Notes: a model not told the origin generated them from the letters alone. Shown: positions 46,100 to 55,406, counted from the first letter of the stretch. The stretch is 64,000 nucleotides of DNA from JAAFJU01 sp043764895 (GCA_043764895.1 JAYUJY010000190.1:1-64000), one strand, 5' to 3'. Made by a program: numbers and translations.

Positions 46100-46450
46100 A
46101 TGAACATTCGCTTTCAAGCTGATGCGGATTTGAATCAGGCGATTGTCACGGGAGTGATTCGGCGAGAAATTCAAATCGATTTTCAAACTGCCCTTGCCGG
46201 GAAATTAGAAGGGGTTCTCGATCCCGAGGTCTTAGCGATTGCCGCTCGCCAGTCCCGAATCTTGGTAACGCACGATCGCAAAACCATGCCCGCAGAATTT
46301 GCACAATTCATCGCCTACGGTCGCAGTTCAGGAGTAATTATTGTTTCTCGCAAGGTTCCGATGGACGTCGTGATTGAAGAGTTAATCTTGATTTGGAGCG
46401 TTTCTGAGGCAGAAGAATGGATCGATCGGATTGCAAAGTTACCACTCTAA
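46100..46450 (+). CDS. DUF5615 PIN-like protein, toxin candidate
   Basis: 116 residues. RFQADADLNQAIVTGVI carries the first acidic residues and SRILVTHDRKTMPAEF the second acidic site (THD) of the Mut7-C/PIN-like DUF5615 fold; SSGVIIVSRKVPMDVVIEEL follows. It is the partner of the upstream DUF433 gene. In the family the two form a toxin-antitoxin or related RNase module; nuclease activity is unproven here. Confidence 0.85.
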   Translation: MNIRFQADADLNQAIVTGVIRREIQIDFQTALAGKLEGVLDPEVLAIAARQSRILVTHDRKTMPAEFAQFIAYGRSSGVIIVSRKVPMDVVIEELILIWSVSEAEEWIDRIAKLPL

Positions 46451-46590
46451 ATCGAGCCGTGAGAATCAATTCAGCGGTCCACCCAAAATTATTTTAGCGA
46501 TCGTTCCTATGATGTTCCATTTTCTAATTGTGGCAGCCTAATTACGGTAGCTCAATGTTGGCTCACTCTCAGTCCCTCAGACGTCTATCC

Positions 46591-48102
46591 TTAACGCGAT
46601 CGACACATTTTACGATCGCGATCGGAGTCGGGTTCTTGCCACGAGTAGGCAAAGTGACTCACGCTGCTCAGTCCTGGAAACGACTGGCGCAACGCCTGCA
46701 TCTGAACTTCGAGCGGTGGACGATTGGTGTGCGGCTGTTGCCAAATTCCGGCAATCACGGGTTTGACATTAGAGGGATTGCTGGAATAGCTGAGGGCCCG
46801 CTGGATTTGGGTCATGATGCAATCGGTGCGACCGCAGACAGCATATGCCATGGGATATCGCTCGATCGTTTCAGGAAAGCGGTCCCAAGCTTGAAGCCGC
46901 GAATCATAGCCTCGCCCTGCCCTCTGATTTCCATCCGGGAAAAACACGGCCCCTGCCGGAATCCCCGCCTGCTGCACCGGAGCCGACACCAACGTCACAA
47001 AATCCACCACGCCCTGCATCGCATGACCCACCGCCAATCGCCACAGTTCGGCCTGAATCACCTGCGTGCGCTGCTCAAGGGGAAGCTGGTTTTCACCCCT
47101 AGCGACCAGACGACCGTGCCATTGAGGTTCGGCTTCTTGGGGATACAGCCGATCGACGTCAGCCACGTCCCGCGTCGAAATAGTGCTCGATCGCAGATAC
47201 CGCGTGATCAGCTCCCGTCCCTTTTGATTGGTGGCGCGTTGGATAAACCCCGTCTGCGCCGCCTCGCCAAAAATCCACAGGTCCGACAGATCATCTGCGA
47301 CCGATTCAGTCCCGCGACCCTTGGGGTAACGAATATAGTCAAACACAATGCCATCGGGTCGGCGTTTGATCACTTCATCGACGAGGGTCAGATAATCCTG
47401 TCGCAGCGTCGGGTGGTAGGGATCGGCAAAGGCTTCGTCTCGGTTGAAGGTCGGGTTCCGATCGCGACTGCTCAGATTGGCGTCAATGGTGGTCTGGCCT
47501 CGACCATTTCGAGCAACGATGCCTTGCTTTCCGGGTTTATTAACATAATCCACCCCCACATTCAGCGCAAACATCCAGCTTGTGACCTTCAATCCCCGAT
47601 CGCGGCCCTTGCGAATCACTTCAGCCAATAGATCAGTATTCTCTTGACCAGGGCTAGTCAGGCTAGAGGTCCAAGCCGTGCGATTGGTGGCGGCGGGAAG
47701 CAGTACTTGACCGTTATAAAAGGTTTCGACAAAAATCTGGTTGTAGCCGCGATCGACAATGCGATCGAGCACTTCATCCAGCTTTCCGGGCCGCACGTCA
47801 CACGGGTAGAGCCGCAGCCAAAGTCCTTCAGTTTTGAACGCATTTTGCTGGCGACAGTCGTTAAGATATTTTGCGTGGCGAGAAAGAGTTTCTTCGTAGC
47901 GTTTTTGGGCGTCTCGATCGGAAGACAAAGACGCCTTTCGATCGCTGTCCTTTTGGGCAATGTCCGTGAGCGACTGTTGACAATAGGCGGCAAAGGTTTC
48001 GCTAGATTGGGCTTGGGCAGGGCGGAGAGTGAGGGAAAGGCTCAGGGCGCTCAAACTCAGGGATCCAGAGACCATTGCGGTCAATCTTCTTAAAACTTTC
48101 AT
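46591..48102 (-). CDS. GH10-like (DUF187/YngK) secreted hydrolase
   Basis: 503 residues. A signal peptide (to about residue 32, ...SLTLRPAQAQ) is followed by about 75 charged residues and a TIM-barrel-like domain starting GLWLRLYPCDVRPGKLDEVL. GYNQIFVETFYNGQVLLP, VTSWMFALNVGVDYV and RRPDGIVFDYIRYPKGRG are the signatures of glycosyl hydrolase-like family 10 (GHL10, PF02638). The substrate is an unknown polysaccharide or peptidoglycan-linked glycan in the periplasm. Confidence 0.85.
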   Translation of the reverse strand: MKVLRRLTAMVSGSLSLSALSLSLTLRPAQAQSSETFAAYCQQSLTDIAQKDSDRKASLSSDRDAQKRYEETLSRHAKYLNDCRQQNAFKTEGLWLRLYPCDVRPGKLDEVLDRIVDRGYNQIFVETFYNGQVLLPAATNRTAWTSSLTSPGQENTDLLAEVIRKGRDRGLKVTSWMFALNVGVDYVNKPGKQGIVARNGRGQTTIDANLSSRDRNPTFNRDEAFADPYHPTLRQDYLTLVDEVIKRRPDGIVFDYIRYPKGRGTESVADDLSDLWIFGEAAQTGFIQRATNQKGRELITRYLRSSTISTRDVADVDRLYPQEAEPQWHGRLVARGENQLPLEQRTQVIQAELWRLAVGHAMQGVVDFVTLVSAPVQQAGIPAGAVFFPDGNQRAGRGYDSRLQAWDRFPETIERYPMAYAVCGRTDCIMTQIQRALSYSSNPSNVKPVIAGIWQQPHTNRPPLEVQMQALRQSFPGLSSVSHFAYSWQEPDSDRDRKMCRSR

Positions 48103-48132
48103 ATATTGTTGCGCCCTGATGTCGTGATGTTA

Positions 48133-48271
48133 GCTTCTTCGTTGGGTTTAGGGTTCGGCGAGCCAAACCCCTACATTCTCTGAAAAGATAGAGGTGTAGG
48201 GGCATGGCAAGCTGTGCCCAAAACCCAACGAGGAGTTGGATCGCTGGGTTATTATAAGCCGCAGACTTCTA
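48133..48271. repeat. Dispersed palindromic element, copy E
   Basis: Left half TTCTTCGTTGGGTTTAGGG is degraded. Inner pair CCCCTACA / TGTAGGGGCATGG, then CAAAACCCAACGAGGAGTTG and a good right arm reading on the minus strand CTAGAAGTCTGCGGCTTATA. The M23 peptidase stop TAG lies just after this arm (48274-48276). It lies in the space between two minus-strand genes. Confidence 0.8.
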
Positions 48272-48273
48272 GC

Positions 48274-49413
48274 CTAAGGTTTGACTGGAGCGATCGGAAG
48301 AGCTTGGGTGGATTGAACCATTTTGAGGCGTTGGGGAACCTCGATCGAGCTTGAAGGCACAAAGGGTGCAATTTTAGGATTGACGGTTTTTAGCGAACCC
48401 GTCTTGAGTGCATTAGCATTAAGCGCTAGCTGCTGAGGCTGAACCACCTTTAAGGCGTTAGCCAAATCACCCATCGTTGTTTCAAGCTGCTGACCCGCAT
48501 CCATCGCCATCCATCCAGCATCCGTAAGCTGGCGGAGTTCAAAGTGGAGGTGAGGCCCGGTAGAGTTTCCACTGCTCCCCACGCGCCCAATCACCGCTCC
48601 TTGCTGAATCATTTCCCCTGGTTTTACAAAAATCTCAGAGAGGTGGCCGTAGAGGGTCTGCTGAGTGCCGTCGCTATGTTCAAGGGCGATCGTCATGCCA
48701 TAACCGCCAAGGAAATCCGACAGCAGCACGCGTCCGGCCAGCGCTGCAATCACTGGAGTCCCCATGGGTGCGCCGATATCCGTCCCAGAGTGCATCCGCG
48801 CATCTCCGGTAATGGGATGCGATCGCCAGCCAAAGAATGAGGTAATAGGAGCAGGAATGGCCAGCGGGAATATCAGCTTCAGATTTTGCTCACCTACCCG
48901 ACTGAAGGGACGCAGAAGCTTACGGTTGAGATAGGAGATAGACGCGGGAATGACGCTTTGCTCACTGGGCGCGTCGTTATTGGGAGACCAGCCGAGACCT
49001 TCAGAAGATAGTTGGACGGAGCCAAAGTTGCTACCTAGGCTGACTTGAGTCGCTTCGGGTTCACGGCTAAATGCGGCGGGGACGGCTTGACGACTTTCGA
49101 TTTGGACCTTGACCCGATCGAGTCCGCCGCCTGCGAGGGCCGTTTCAGGGTCGATCGGTTGGGTTGCGCCCAAACTGTAGTCCGTCTTATCCACAAAGAC
49201 TTCAGCCGACTCGACTTGGAGTGGTGCCGCCGATTTTGGGGCAATTGCAGCGCTGGGCGGAGCCGGATCGAGACTGACGGATGCCTCTGGGACAGAGAGG
49301 GCGATCGCGCTACTGGGAACCGCACCGGACAGGGCCGCGATCGCTAGCAAGTTTAGCCATAGGGCAGATGTCTGTGAAGGATTGGGTGTAGAAGGAGGCT
49401 TGGAAGAAGTCAT
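48274..49413 (-). CDS. M23 family metallopeptidase (LytM-like)
   Basis: 379 residues. A hydrophobic lead (residues about 14-38, WLNLLAIAALSGAVPSSAIA) and about 150 residues of low complexity precede the peptidase domain (about 195-330). The zinc site is complete: HSGTDIGAPMG gives His and Asp and PHLHFELR gives the HxH motif. It cleaves peptidoglycan cross-links or activates amidases in the periplasm. It is next to, and oriented like, the TolC gene. Confidence 0.9.
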   Translation of the reverse strand: MTSSKPPSTPNPSQTSALWLNLLAIAALSGAVPSSAIALSVPEASVSLDPAPPSAAIAPKSAAPLQVESAEVFVDKTDYSLGATQPIDPETALAGGGLDRVKVQIESRQAVPAAFSREPEATQVSLGSNFGSVQLSSEGLGWSPNNDAPSEQSVIPASISYLNRKLLRPFSRVGEQNLKLIFPLAIPAPITSFFGWRSHPITGDARMHSGTDIGAPMGTPVIAALAGRVLLSDFLGGYGMTIALEHSDGTQQTLYGHLSEIFVKPGEMIQQGAVIGRVGSSGNSTGPHLHFELRQLTDAGWMAMDAGQQLETTMGDLANALKVVQPQQLALNANALKTGSLKTVNPKIAPFVPSSSIEVPQRLKMVQSTQALPIAPVKP

Positions 49414-49469
49414 GATTTTCTGAGTATTAAGGGCGTAGAACGGTCTGATGCAGGATGGCGCGGGGCGTC

Positions 49470-51266
49470 CTATTCAGGCGCGACGTTACTAATGAATCGT
49501 CGAAGCTGGGCGATCGCACGGTTGTAGCCCAAAATCGCCGTCACTCGGTTGCCTTCGGCTCGGGTGAGATCGGTTTCGGCATTGATCACATCAGTCTGCG
49601 TTCCCACTCCAGCTTGGAACCGCAGTTTGGCTAACCTCAACGCCTCTGAGGCTTGGAAGAGGGCTGTCGAGGTGGTGTCAATGTTCTTATCGTTCGAGAT
49701 TTGGTTTGCGTAGGCTTGTTCGACTTGAAACCTGACCGTATTTCGGGTCTGGGTAAAACGGACTTCAGCGATTTTGCCCTCGACTGCCCGCTGGTCGGCT
49801 TGAGCGCGGGCCGCACCCCCATCAAACACCCGCCACTGAGCCACAGCAGACAGCGAGTATCCTCCGACCAACCCCGAAACAGGCTGCTCGAAGATTTTTT
49901 GCAAGTCGTAGGAGGCCCGAAGCTGAATCCTTGGCCCAAGAGCCGAGAGCGCTTGCTTGCGTTCAGAGGCGCTGATGTCGCGCTGTACGAGCTGCTCTTC
50001 AAGTTCGACCCGCCCTTTGTAAGCCAGCACGATCGTCTGTTCAAGACTGGGTTTCCAAATCGATTCTTTTTTGACGTCATCGTTTGCAATGACCGTGACG
50101 TATTCAGGCAAACTCAATCGCTGGGCAATTTGGCGGCGACGAATGATTTGATTGGCTTGAGAATTCGTGAGCTGTTGTTGGTTATTGGCAAGCTGCACCT
50201 CCGATCGCAGAACATCAAAGCGCGTCCCCAACCCCACTCGCTCCTGAAGCTGAGTGTCTTTTAAACTTTGTTGAGAATTTTCGACGGCTTTAGCATTAAT
50301 CCGGACCTGCTCATCGGACTCTTGCAGATCGTAGTAATCTCCAGTCGCATCAAGCCGAAGCTGTTCTCGAACCCGTTCCATCGCGAGTTCCGACGCGCGC
50401 AATCGCCCTGCGGCAGACTTACGTCTCGCCGACCCCGACCCGGAGTTGTAGAGATCGTAATTCACTTGAATAGAGCTATCCCAACTCGTACTGTCATCAG
50501 CTACGTTGCGTCTAAACGTCTGTCCACCTGTAAACACGTCTTGTTGACGAGCGGCCTGTTCATCACCTCCTGCACGGGCGATCGCTTCGGCCTGAGCGCC
50601 TCGGATGCCGATCGTTCCACCTGCATTGCGCGATCGGGTCAAAGCGCTTTGCAAATCCAAGGTGGGAAATAGGCTAGCCTGAGCTTCACGAACTGCTGCT
50701 TTTTGCTGTTCGATTTGAAGCCGACTGACTTCAAGGTCGCGGTTGTTGCGTTCGGCTAGTTCTAAGGTTTGCTTGAGGGTTAGCGGATATGCCCCTTTGA
50801 TGGTGACTTCTGACTGGTCGGTGGGGAAAAGAAGGGGATTGGACGGGGTGTAGAGGGCTTCCGGGGCCGGGGCGGTGCGATCGATTTCAGGCCGCGTTGG
50901 AATAGCTGGAATCGTCGTTGGCTGAGGAGTTGCGTTAAGCGGAGCAATCCTAGGCATAACGGTCCTAGGCGGTGCGATCGTCCGAGTCGAATCGACTTTT
51001 AAGTCAAGCGGCTCACTGTTGGGCGGGGTGGGCGTACCCGTATTAAATTTCTGAGGCTGAAGGGCAGGAGAAACGGGAACAGTGTTGGGCGAAAAATCGG
51101 TGGGTGGCTTGGGGGTCTCGGCGGCGAGCAGAAGGGTTTCGCTCAACTGATAATCTGGAGAAACAGACAGCGTTTCAGCATGAACAGGAGCGGCTACTCC
51201 CAGTATTCCGGCGCTGAAAAGTCCGATCGTCCGAAAACGTGCCAAGTAACAGTAACTAGTCTTCAT
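49470..51266 (-). CDS. TolC family outer-membrane efflux protein
   Basis: 598 residues from the ATG at 51266. A signal peptide (...LGVAAPVHA) is followed by a Pro-rich region of about 120 residues and then two outer-membrane-efflux repeats with long helices (LTLKQTLELAERNNRDLEVS ... VEQAYANQISNDKNIDTTST). RFQAGVGTQTDVINAETDLT and its first-half counterpart VGLGTRFDVLRSEVQ are the TolC family signatures. It forms the outer-membrane channel for type I secretion or drug efflux. No partner transporter is adjacent. Confidence 0.92.
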   Translation of the reverse strand: MKTSYCYLARFRTIGLFSAGILGVAAPVHAETLSVSPDYQLSETLLLAAETPKPPTDFSPNTVPVSPALQPQKFNTGTPTPPNSEPLDLKVDSTRTIAPPRTVMPRIAPLNATPQPTTIPAIPTRPEIDRTAPAPEALYTPSNPLLFPTDQSEVTIKGAYPLTLKQTLELAERNNRDLEVSRLQIEQQKAAVREAQASLFPTLDLQSALTRSRNAGGTIGIRGAQAEAIARAGGDEQAARQQDVFTGGQTFRRNVADDSTSWDSSIQVNYDLYNSGSGSARRKSAAGRLRASELAMERVREQLRLDATGDYYDLQESDEQVRINAKAVENSQQSLKDTQLQERVGLGTRFDVLRSEVQLANNQQQLTNSQANQIIRRRQIAQRLSLPEYVTVIANDDVKKESIWKPSLEQTIVLAYKGRVELEEQLVQRDISASERKQALSALGPRIQLRASYDLQKIFEQPVSGLVGGYSLSAVAQWRVFDGGAARAQADQRAVEGKIAEVRFTQTRNTVRFQVEQAYANQISNDKNIDTTSTALFQASEALRLAKLRFQAGVGTQTDVINAETDLTRAEGNRVTAILGYNRAIAQLRRFISNVAPE

Positions 51267-51531
51267 AACATTAAATCCTAATTGCCCGGAGAAAACCACG
51301 CGGTCAAGTGCTGCAACCCAACGCTGCGACCAACAACACCCTGACGAATTTCTAAATAAATTACTACATTTTGTTTAGAATCACCTTAAGAAGGATAACG
51401 CTTCATCGGCAAAACCTGCAAAGTTCTGACGATACATTTTTAGAAATTCGATGAGGAGTTGCACCGATCGCGCCCTTTTGCATGTTTGTTTAGCCTTTTT
51501 CAACCGTTTCCTTCATCGATCGACAGCCGCC

Positions 51532-52419
51532 ATGCCCCGAAATCTTCACGACAGTTTTGCCAAGGATTGGATGAAAGAGATGCTCTCCGACTTCGGACGA
51601 GTCGAAGTTGAGCGTGAGGTAAGTTCAGAGGTGCAGACCTTAGATCTTATCTTTTCGCCAACCGAAGACAGTCCTTACAATCGATCGGCCTTGGGTCTGC
51701 TCGGACGGATGATCGAACATCCCTGTGCGCTCGAACCCTTTCGCAATGGCGTTCCTGAATGGGAAATCTGTAACTGTCGCCATAAGCGCTTCAATCTCTC
51801 CTGTGAACTCCATCGCCTCGCCAAACAAAAGCCTAATAATCAAAAATCCACGCCCTTTAATCCCTTCCTCTGGATCCTCACCCCCACTTTTTCCAAAGCC
51901 CTTCAACGAGAATTTAAGACTGAACTTCGATCGGAGTGGGGACCGGGCATTTATTTTCTCCCCAGTCCCGATCACACTGCGATCGTCGTCATTCATCAAC
52001 TCCCCAAGACTTTAGAGACGCTTTGGTTAAGGCTTTTGGGTCGCGATCGGGTCCAAGCCGATGCGATCGCTGAACTGCTTGCGCTACCGATGGATCATCC
52101 TTACCGAGTAGAAACGATGCATCACATCCTCGTATTGCAAAAGAATCTGAGGGTGAGGCAAAATAGAAACACCGCCATCAACGAGGTAATCATGAGCCTA
52201 TCCACAGCCTACAAAAAATGGTACGCAGACACCCTTGAAGAAGGTCGGCAGATAGGTCTTAAAGAAGGTCTTCTCCAGATAGGTCTTCAAGAAGGTGTCC
52301 AGCAAGAACGCCGATCGATCGCTTTGAAGATGATCGTCGCAGGTTCCTCTGCGGAGTTTGTGGCTCAAGTGACGGGATATTCTATTCAAGAGATTCGAGC
52401 GATTATTCCCTCGGATTGA
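51532..52419 (+). CDS. Rpn/PD-(D/E)XK nuclease-family-like cyanobacterial protein
   Basis: 295 residues from the ATG at 51532; an in-frame ATG at 51451 would add 27 residues without likeness to the family. The N-terminus resembles Rpn/transposase-associated nuclease-like proteins (HDSFAKDWMKEMLSDFGRVE, EVSSEVQTLDLIF). The C-terminal 80 residues hold the repetitive Gly-Leu-Gln/Glu tail (GLKEGLLQIGLQEGVQQ) seen in these families and a final TGYSIQEIRAI. Many copies per genome are usual in filamentous cyanobacteria; the role is unknown. Confidence 0.7.
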   Translation: MPRNLHDSFAKDWMKEMLSDFGRVEVEREVSSEVQTLDLIFSPTEDSPYNRSALGLLGRMIEHPCALEPFRNGVPEWEICNCRHKRFNLSCELHRLAKQKPNNQKSTPFNPFLWILTPTFSKALQREFKTELRSEWGPGIYFLPSPDHTAIVVIHQLPKTLETLWLRLLGRDRVQADAIAELLALPMDHPYRVETMHHILVLQKNLRVRQNRNTAINEVIMSLSTAYKKWYADTLEEGRQIGLKEGLLQIGLQEGVQQERRSIALKMIVAGSSAEFVAQVTGYSIQEIRAIIPSD

Positions 52420-52432
52420 AAATGGGTGATGG

Positions 52433-53881
52433 TTAAGTGCGATCGATCGCCGCCATGCCTCGGTTGAAGAGTTCGCGGGCATAGTCGGTCCAAGCACCCT
52501 GTCCCCAGTAGCGGAAACAACTGGTTTCGACGAGGAGTAAGTAGAGCAGCGCTTCAGGGTCTAGTGCAGAATTTGAGTCGTAGAGATTGGGTCCGTATTT
52601 TTGATGAAACTTTGCGCTGAGTTGGTTCATCGGTTCTAGGACATTTTCGTAGCCTTGGACCCAGCTTAAGTCGTTAGTCCAGGATGCGCCTTCCATGGAG
52701 AAGCCAGAATTTTCGGCTTGGAGCGACTGAATGGCGATCGCAACAGCTTCCGGCGTGGCGGTCTCGGACTCAACCTGTTGCCAGATGCGATGCTGCTGGA
52801 CCGCTTGAATTTCGGGGTAGTCGATCGGATTGACGCCTGCTTGGTCGAGAAGTTCGAGGTATTCGGTGCCATTGAAACCCGCGATTTCGGTTTGGGTCCG
52901 AAGCTGGTGCCACACGGGGCCAAAGTCACGGGGAAACTCGTTCATCATCACGCCGCCATTTTCGCCATCGGCAATTTGACTGACGAGAGACGGGACTGAG
53001 ATGCCGCCGATCGACCCTCTGCCGAGGTTTTTCGCTTCGTGGTAAGGCTGCATTTGGGCGACGAGCTTGGTGTCGGAACCTTGGGTTTTGATCAGGGCGG
53101 TGAGAGAGACGGTCTCGCCGTGGCTATTGCGAGCGACGAGGCGATTCGGGAGATATTTCTGAGCTTGGGAAAGAGGCGAGCCGTCAGGGTTTTCCACCGA
53201 GTGCTCTTGAACGAGGAGCCAACGGTAGCCGCACTCTTTAAGGGCTTTAAGATACTCGTACAGTGTATCTGGGTGATTGGGGAGATGCATCTCAGGGGGC
53301 GAGAAGCCTTTGACTCGGGAGAGCGCTTCGAGTCCAAACAGGTCGGCAAAATGATGTTGCCAAGCGCGAATGTGGAGCTTGAGATCCGGAATCGGGGTAG
53401 ATGTCGCAACGGCGTGGCTCCACATGGTGCCTAACCATTCAACGTGGGGAATATATCGATCGTCGCAGGCGAGGGTTCGCAGTTTACCGAGGATATCGTG
53501 GCGACCCATTTGCTGAAGTCCCCAGAAGAGATTCCCGGAATAATCCAACATAATCCGAGGATTGCAGCCTTGTTCGACCAATTCGGGAATAAAGTCGCCC
53601 ATGCGTTCGTAGCACCAAGCAAAGACGCCCGCATTATGGTTGTCACCGTCGTTGGGATGCTCACTCATAAACTGGAGATTGCAAATCAGATCGCCATTGG
53701 AGCCTGCCGGAATCGTCGGCTGGTGCATATGCAGGGCGCAGGCAAATCCCGATCGAATTTGCGACAGATCTAAGTTGCTGCGGGTGACAGGCGTGGTGCG
53801 ATCGGTGACAGCGGCGATTTCGGATTCTCGGCCCCAGATGGGTGGGAGGGTGATGGGGGGGTGGGGTGAGAGGGTTGGCAT
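52433..53881 (-). CDS. Glycoside hydrolase family 57 protein
   Basis: 482 residues from the ATG at 53881 (MPTLSPHPPITLPPIWGRES). The longer frame up to 53986 would read into repeat copy F and is not used. FACALHMHQPTIPAG is the first GH57 signature (the family's N-terminal H-x-H-Q-P). RVKGFSPPEMHLP and GFNGTEYLELLDQAGV follow. Family members are amylase- or branching-type enzymes on alpha-glucans. It may act on glycogen, but the exact activity is not predictable. Confidence 0.85.
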   Translation of the reverse strand: MPTLSPHPPITLPPIWGRESEIAAVTDRTTPVTRSNLDLSQIRSGFACALHMHQPTIPAGSNGDLICNLQFMSEHPNDGDNHNAGVFAWCYERMGDFIPELVEQGCNPRIMLDYSGNLFWGLQQMGRHDILGKLRTLACDDRYIPHVEWLGTMWSHAVATSTPIPDLKLHIRAWQHHFADLFGLEALSRVKGFSPPEMHLPNHPDTLYEYLKALKECGYRWLLVQEHSVENPDGSPLSQAQKYLPNRLVARNSHGETVSLTALIKTQGSDTKLVAQMQPYHEAKNLGRGSIGGISVPSLVSQIADGENGGVMMNEFPRDFGPVWHQLRTQTEIAGFNGTEYLELLDQAGVNPIDYPEIQAVQQHRIWQQVESETATPEAVAIAIQSLQAENSGFSMEGASWTNDLSWVQGYENVLEPMNQLSAKFHQKYGPNLYDSNSALDPEALLYLLLVETSCFRYWGQGAWTDYARELFNRGMAAIDRT

Positions 53882-53920
53882 GGTGGGTTCTCTTGAGTAA
53901 TGGGAAGGGGTAAAACAACG

Positions 53921-54090
53921 GGTCCTGAGCGGCGTAAATAAGACCTGAATCAACTCCTCGTTGTGTTTGGGGCACGGCATAGCCATTCCCCTACACGCTC
54001 TGAAACCCGGATCTGTAGGGGAATGGCTCGCCGTGCCCCAAACACAACGAGGAATTGAATTGCTGGATTATTTAAGACGCAGACTATTAG
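53921..54090. repeat. Dispersed palindromic element, copy F
   Basis: Left arm GAGCGGCGTAAATAAGACC, then CTCCTCGTTGTGTTTGGGGC, inner pair CCATTCCCCTAC / GTAGGGGAATGG, and GCCGTGCCCCAAACACAACG. The matching G-to-T change in both halves of the hairpin (GTTGTG / CACAAC) shows compensated evolution. The right arm ends ...CAGACTATTAG next to the aminotransferase stop. Confidence 0.85.
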
Positions 54091-55286
54091 GCCCAGTTTT
54101 GGGCGTCGTAGCGAATTCCGGCATTTTTGAGGCGAGAGAGGGCTTCGGTCATGCGATCGTTATTCGCGATCAAACTAATTCGCACGTAGCCTTCGCCGCC
54201 CGCCCCAAAGGCGTTGCCCGGAGTAACGACGATGCCCGTTTTCTGGAGGATGGAGAGGGCAAAATCGGTGGAGTCCATCCCGACGGAGCAAGGCACCCAG
54301 AGATACATCGTGGCTTTGGGTTTTGGGATATCCCAGCCCAGTTTGCCTAAGCCTTCAATGAGGAAATCTCGGCGACCTCGGTACAGTTCACGGACCTCTT
54401 CAACGTAGCGATCGGGTAGTTGGAGGGCCGTTTCTGCTGCACACTGAAGGGCTGAAAAAATACCATAGTCGAGATTGGTTTTCAGCGTCCGTAAGCCTTG
54501 AATGATATGGCGATTGCCGACGACGAAGCCCACGCGCCAGCCTGCCATGTTGTAGGTTTTGGATAACGTGTGAAACTCGACGCCGATGTCTTTTGCGCCG
54601 GGGATTTCGAGCAGGCTGGTGGGTTTGTAGCCGTCAAAGGCCAGTTCTGCATACGCCTGATCGTGGACCAGCAGGATTTCGTGCTTTTTGGCAAACTTCA
54701 CCACGTCTTCAAAAAATTCGCGCGGGGCGGTGGCGGTGGTGGGGTTGCTGGGATAGTTGAAATACATGATTTTGGCGCGATCGGCCACCTCGTCCGGAAT
54801 CGCACCGAGATCGATCAGCCAATCATTCTTCGCCGATAGCATCATGGGATGAATGGTTGCGCCTGCGATGAGCGGACCTCGAAAGTGAGGCGGGTAGGCG
54901 GGACTGGGGACTAGAATAGTGTCGCCCGGATTGATGTAGGCCAAAGCGAGATGCGTTAAGCCTTCTTTGGAACCCAGCAGCGGCAGAGCTTCACCGTCTG
55001 GATCGAGTTTGACATTGTAGTGACGTTCATACCAGTTGGTGATGGAGGCTCGGAAGCTAGCGGTACCCTCAAAAGGCGGATAGCCGTGGTTTGCGACATC
55101 TTGCAGGGCGCGGCTGGCAGCTTCGACCACAGGAGCTGGAGTTGCACCATCGGGGTTTCCCATGCCGAGGTCAATCAGATCCACCCCTTCCGCTCTCGCG
55201 TTTGCCTTAAGTTCATCTAACCGGGCAAACACGTACGGCGGAAGCGCTTTCAACCGATCGGCAGTGGAAATCCAGTCCAGTGACAT
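54087..55286 (-). CDS. Class I/II PLP-dependent aminotransferase (aspartate/alanine type)
   Basis: 399 residues. MGNPDGATPAPVVEAASRAL is the N-terminal substrate region, YFNYPSNPTTATAPREFF the NPTG-like motif, and HTLSKTYNMAGWRVGFVVGN contains the Schiff-base Lys. YVRISLIANNDR carries the carboxylate-binding Arg near the C-terminus. The group includes aspartate, alanine and LL-diaminopimelate aminotransferases; I cannot choose among them. The stop lies beside repeat copy F. Confidence 0.85.
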   Translation of the reverse strand: MSLDWISTADRLKALPPYVFARLDELKANARAEGVDLIDLGMGNPDGATPAPVVEAASRALQDVANHGYPPFEGTASFRASITNWYERHYNVKLDPDGEALPLLGSKEGLTHLALAYINPGDTILVPSPAYPPHFRGPLIAGATIHPMMLSAKNDWLIDLGAIPDEVADRAKIMYFNYPSNPTTATAPREFFEDVVKFAKKHEILLVHDQAYAELAFDGYKPTSLLEIPGAKDIGVEFHTLSKTYNMAGWRVGFVVGNRHIIQGLRTLKTNLDYGIFSALQCAAETALQLPDRYVEEVRELYRGRRDFLIEGLGKLGWDIPKPKATMYLWVPCSVGMDSTDFALSILQKTGIVVTPGNAFGAGGEGYVRISLIANNDRMTEALSRLKNAGIRYDAQNWA

Positions 55287-55406
55287 AACTCAATCCCTTA
55301 AAAACTCAGATAAAACGCAGAAGCCCGATCATACTAGTTCAAGAGCGGAATCACGGACAAGCGATCGGTTTTTTCCTGAGGAATTTTCTAAGGGATTCAG
55401 CGCGCG

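Noticed and set aside
46528..47631. Long plus-strand open frame opposite the GH10-like gene
   Set aside because: It is a shadow of the minus-strand hydrolase; composition (His/Arg/Pro-rich) and lack of domains fit antisense of a real gene.
53882..53986. Upstream extension of the GH57 gene
   Set aside because: The extra 35 codons read into palindromic element copy F and do not resemble the family; ATG 53881 starts directly before family-like sequence.
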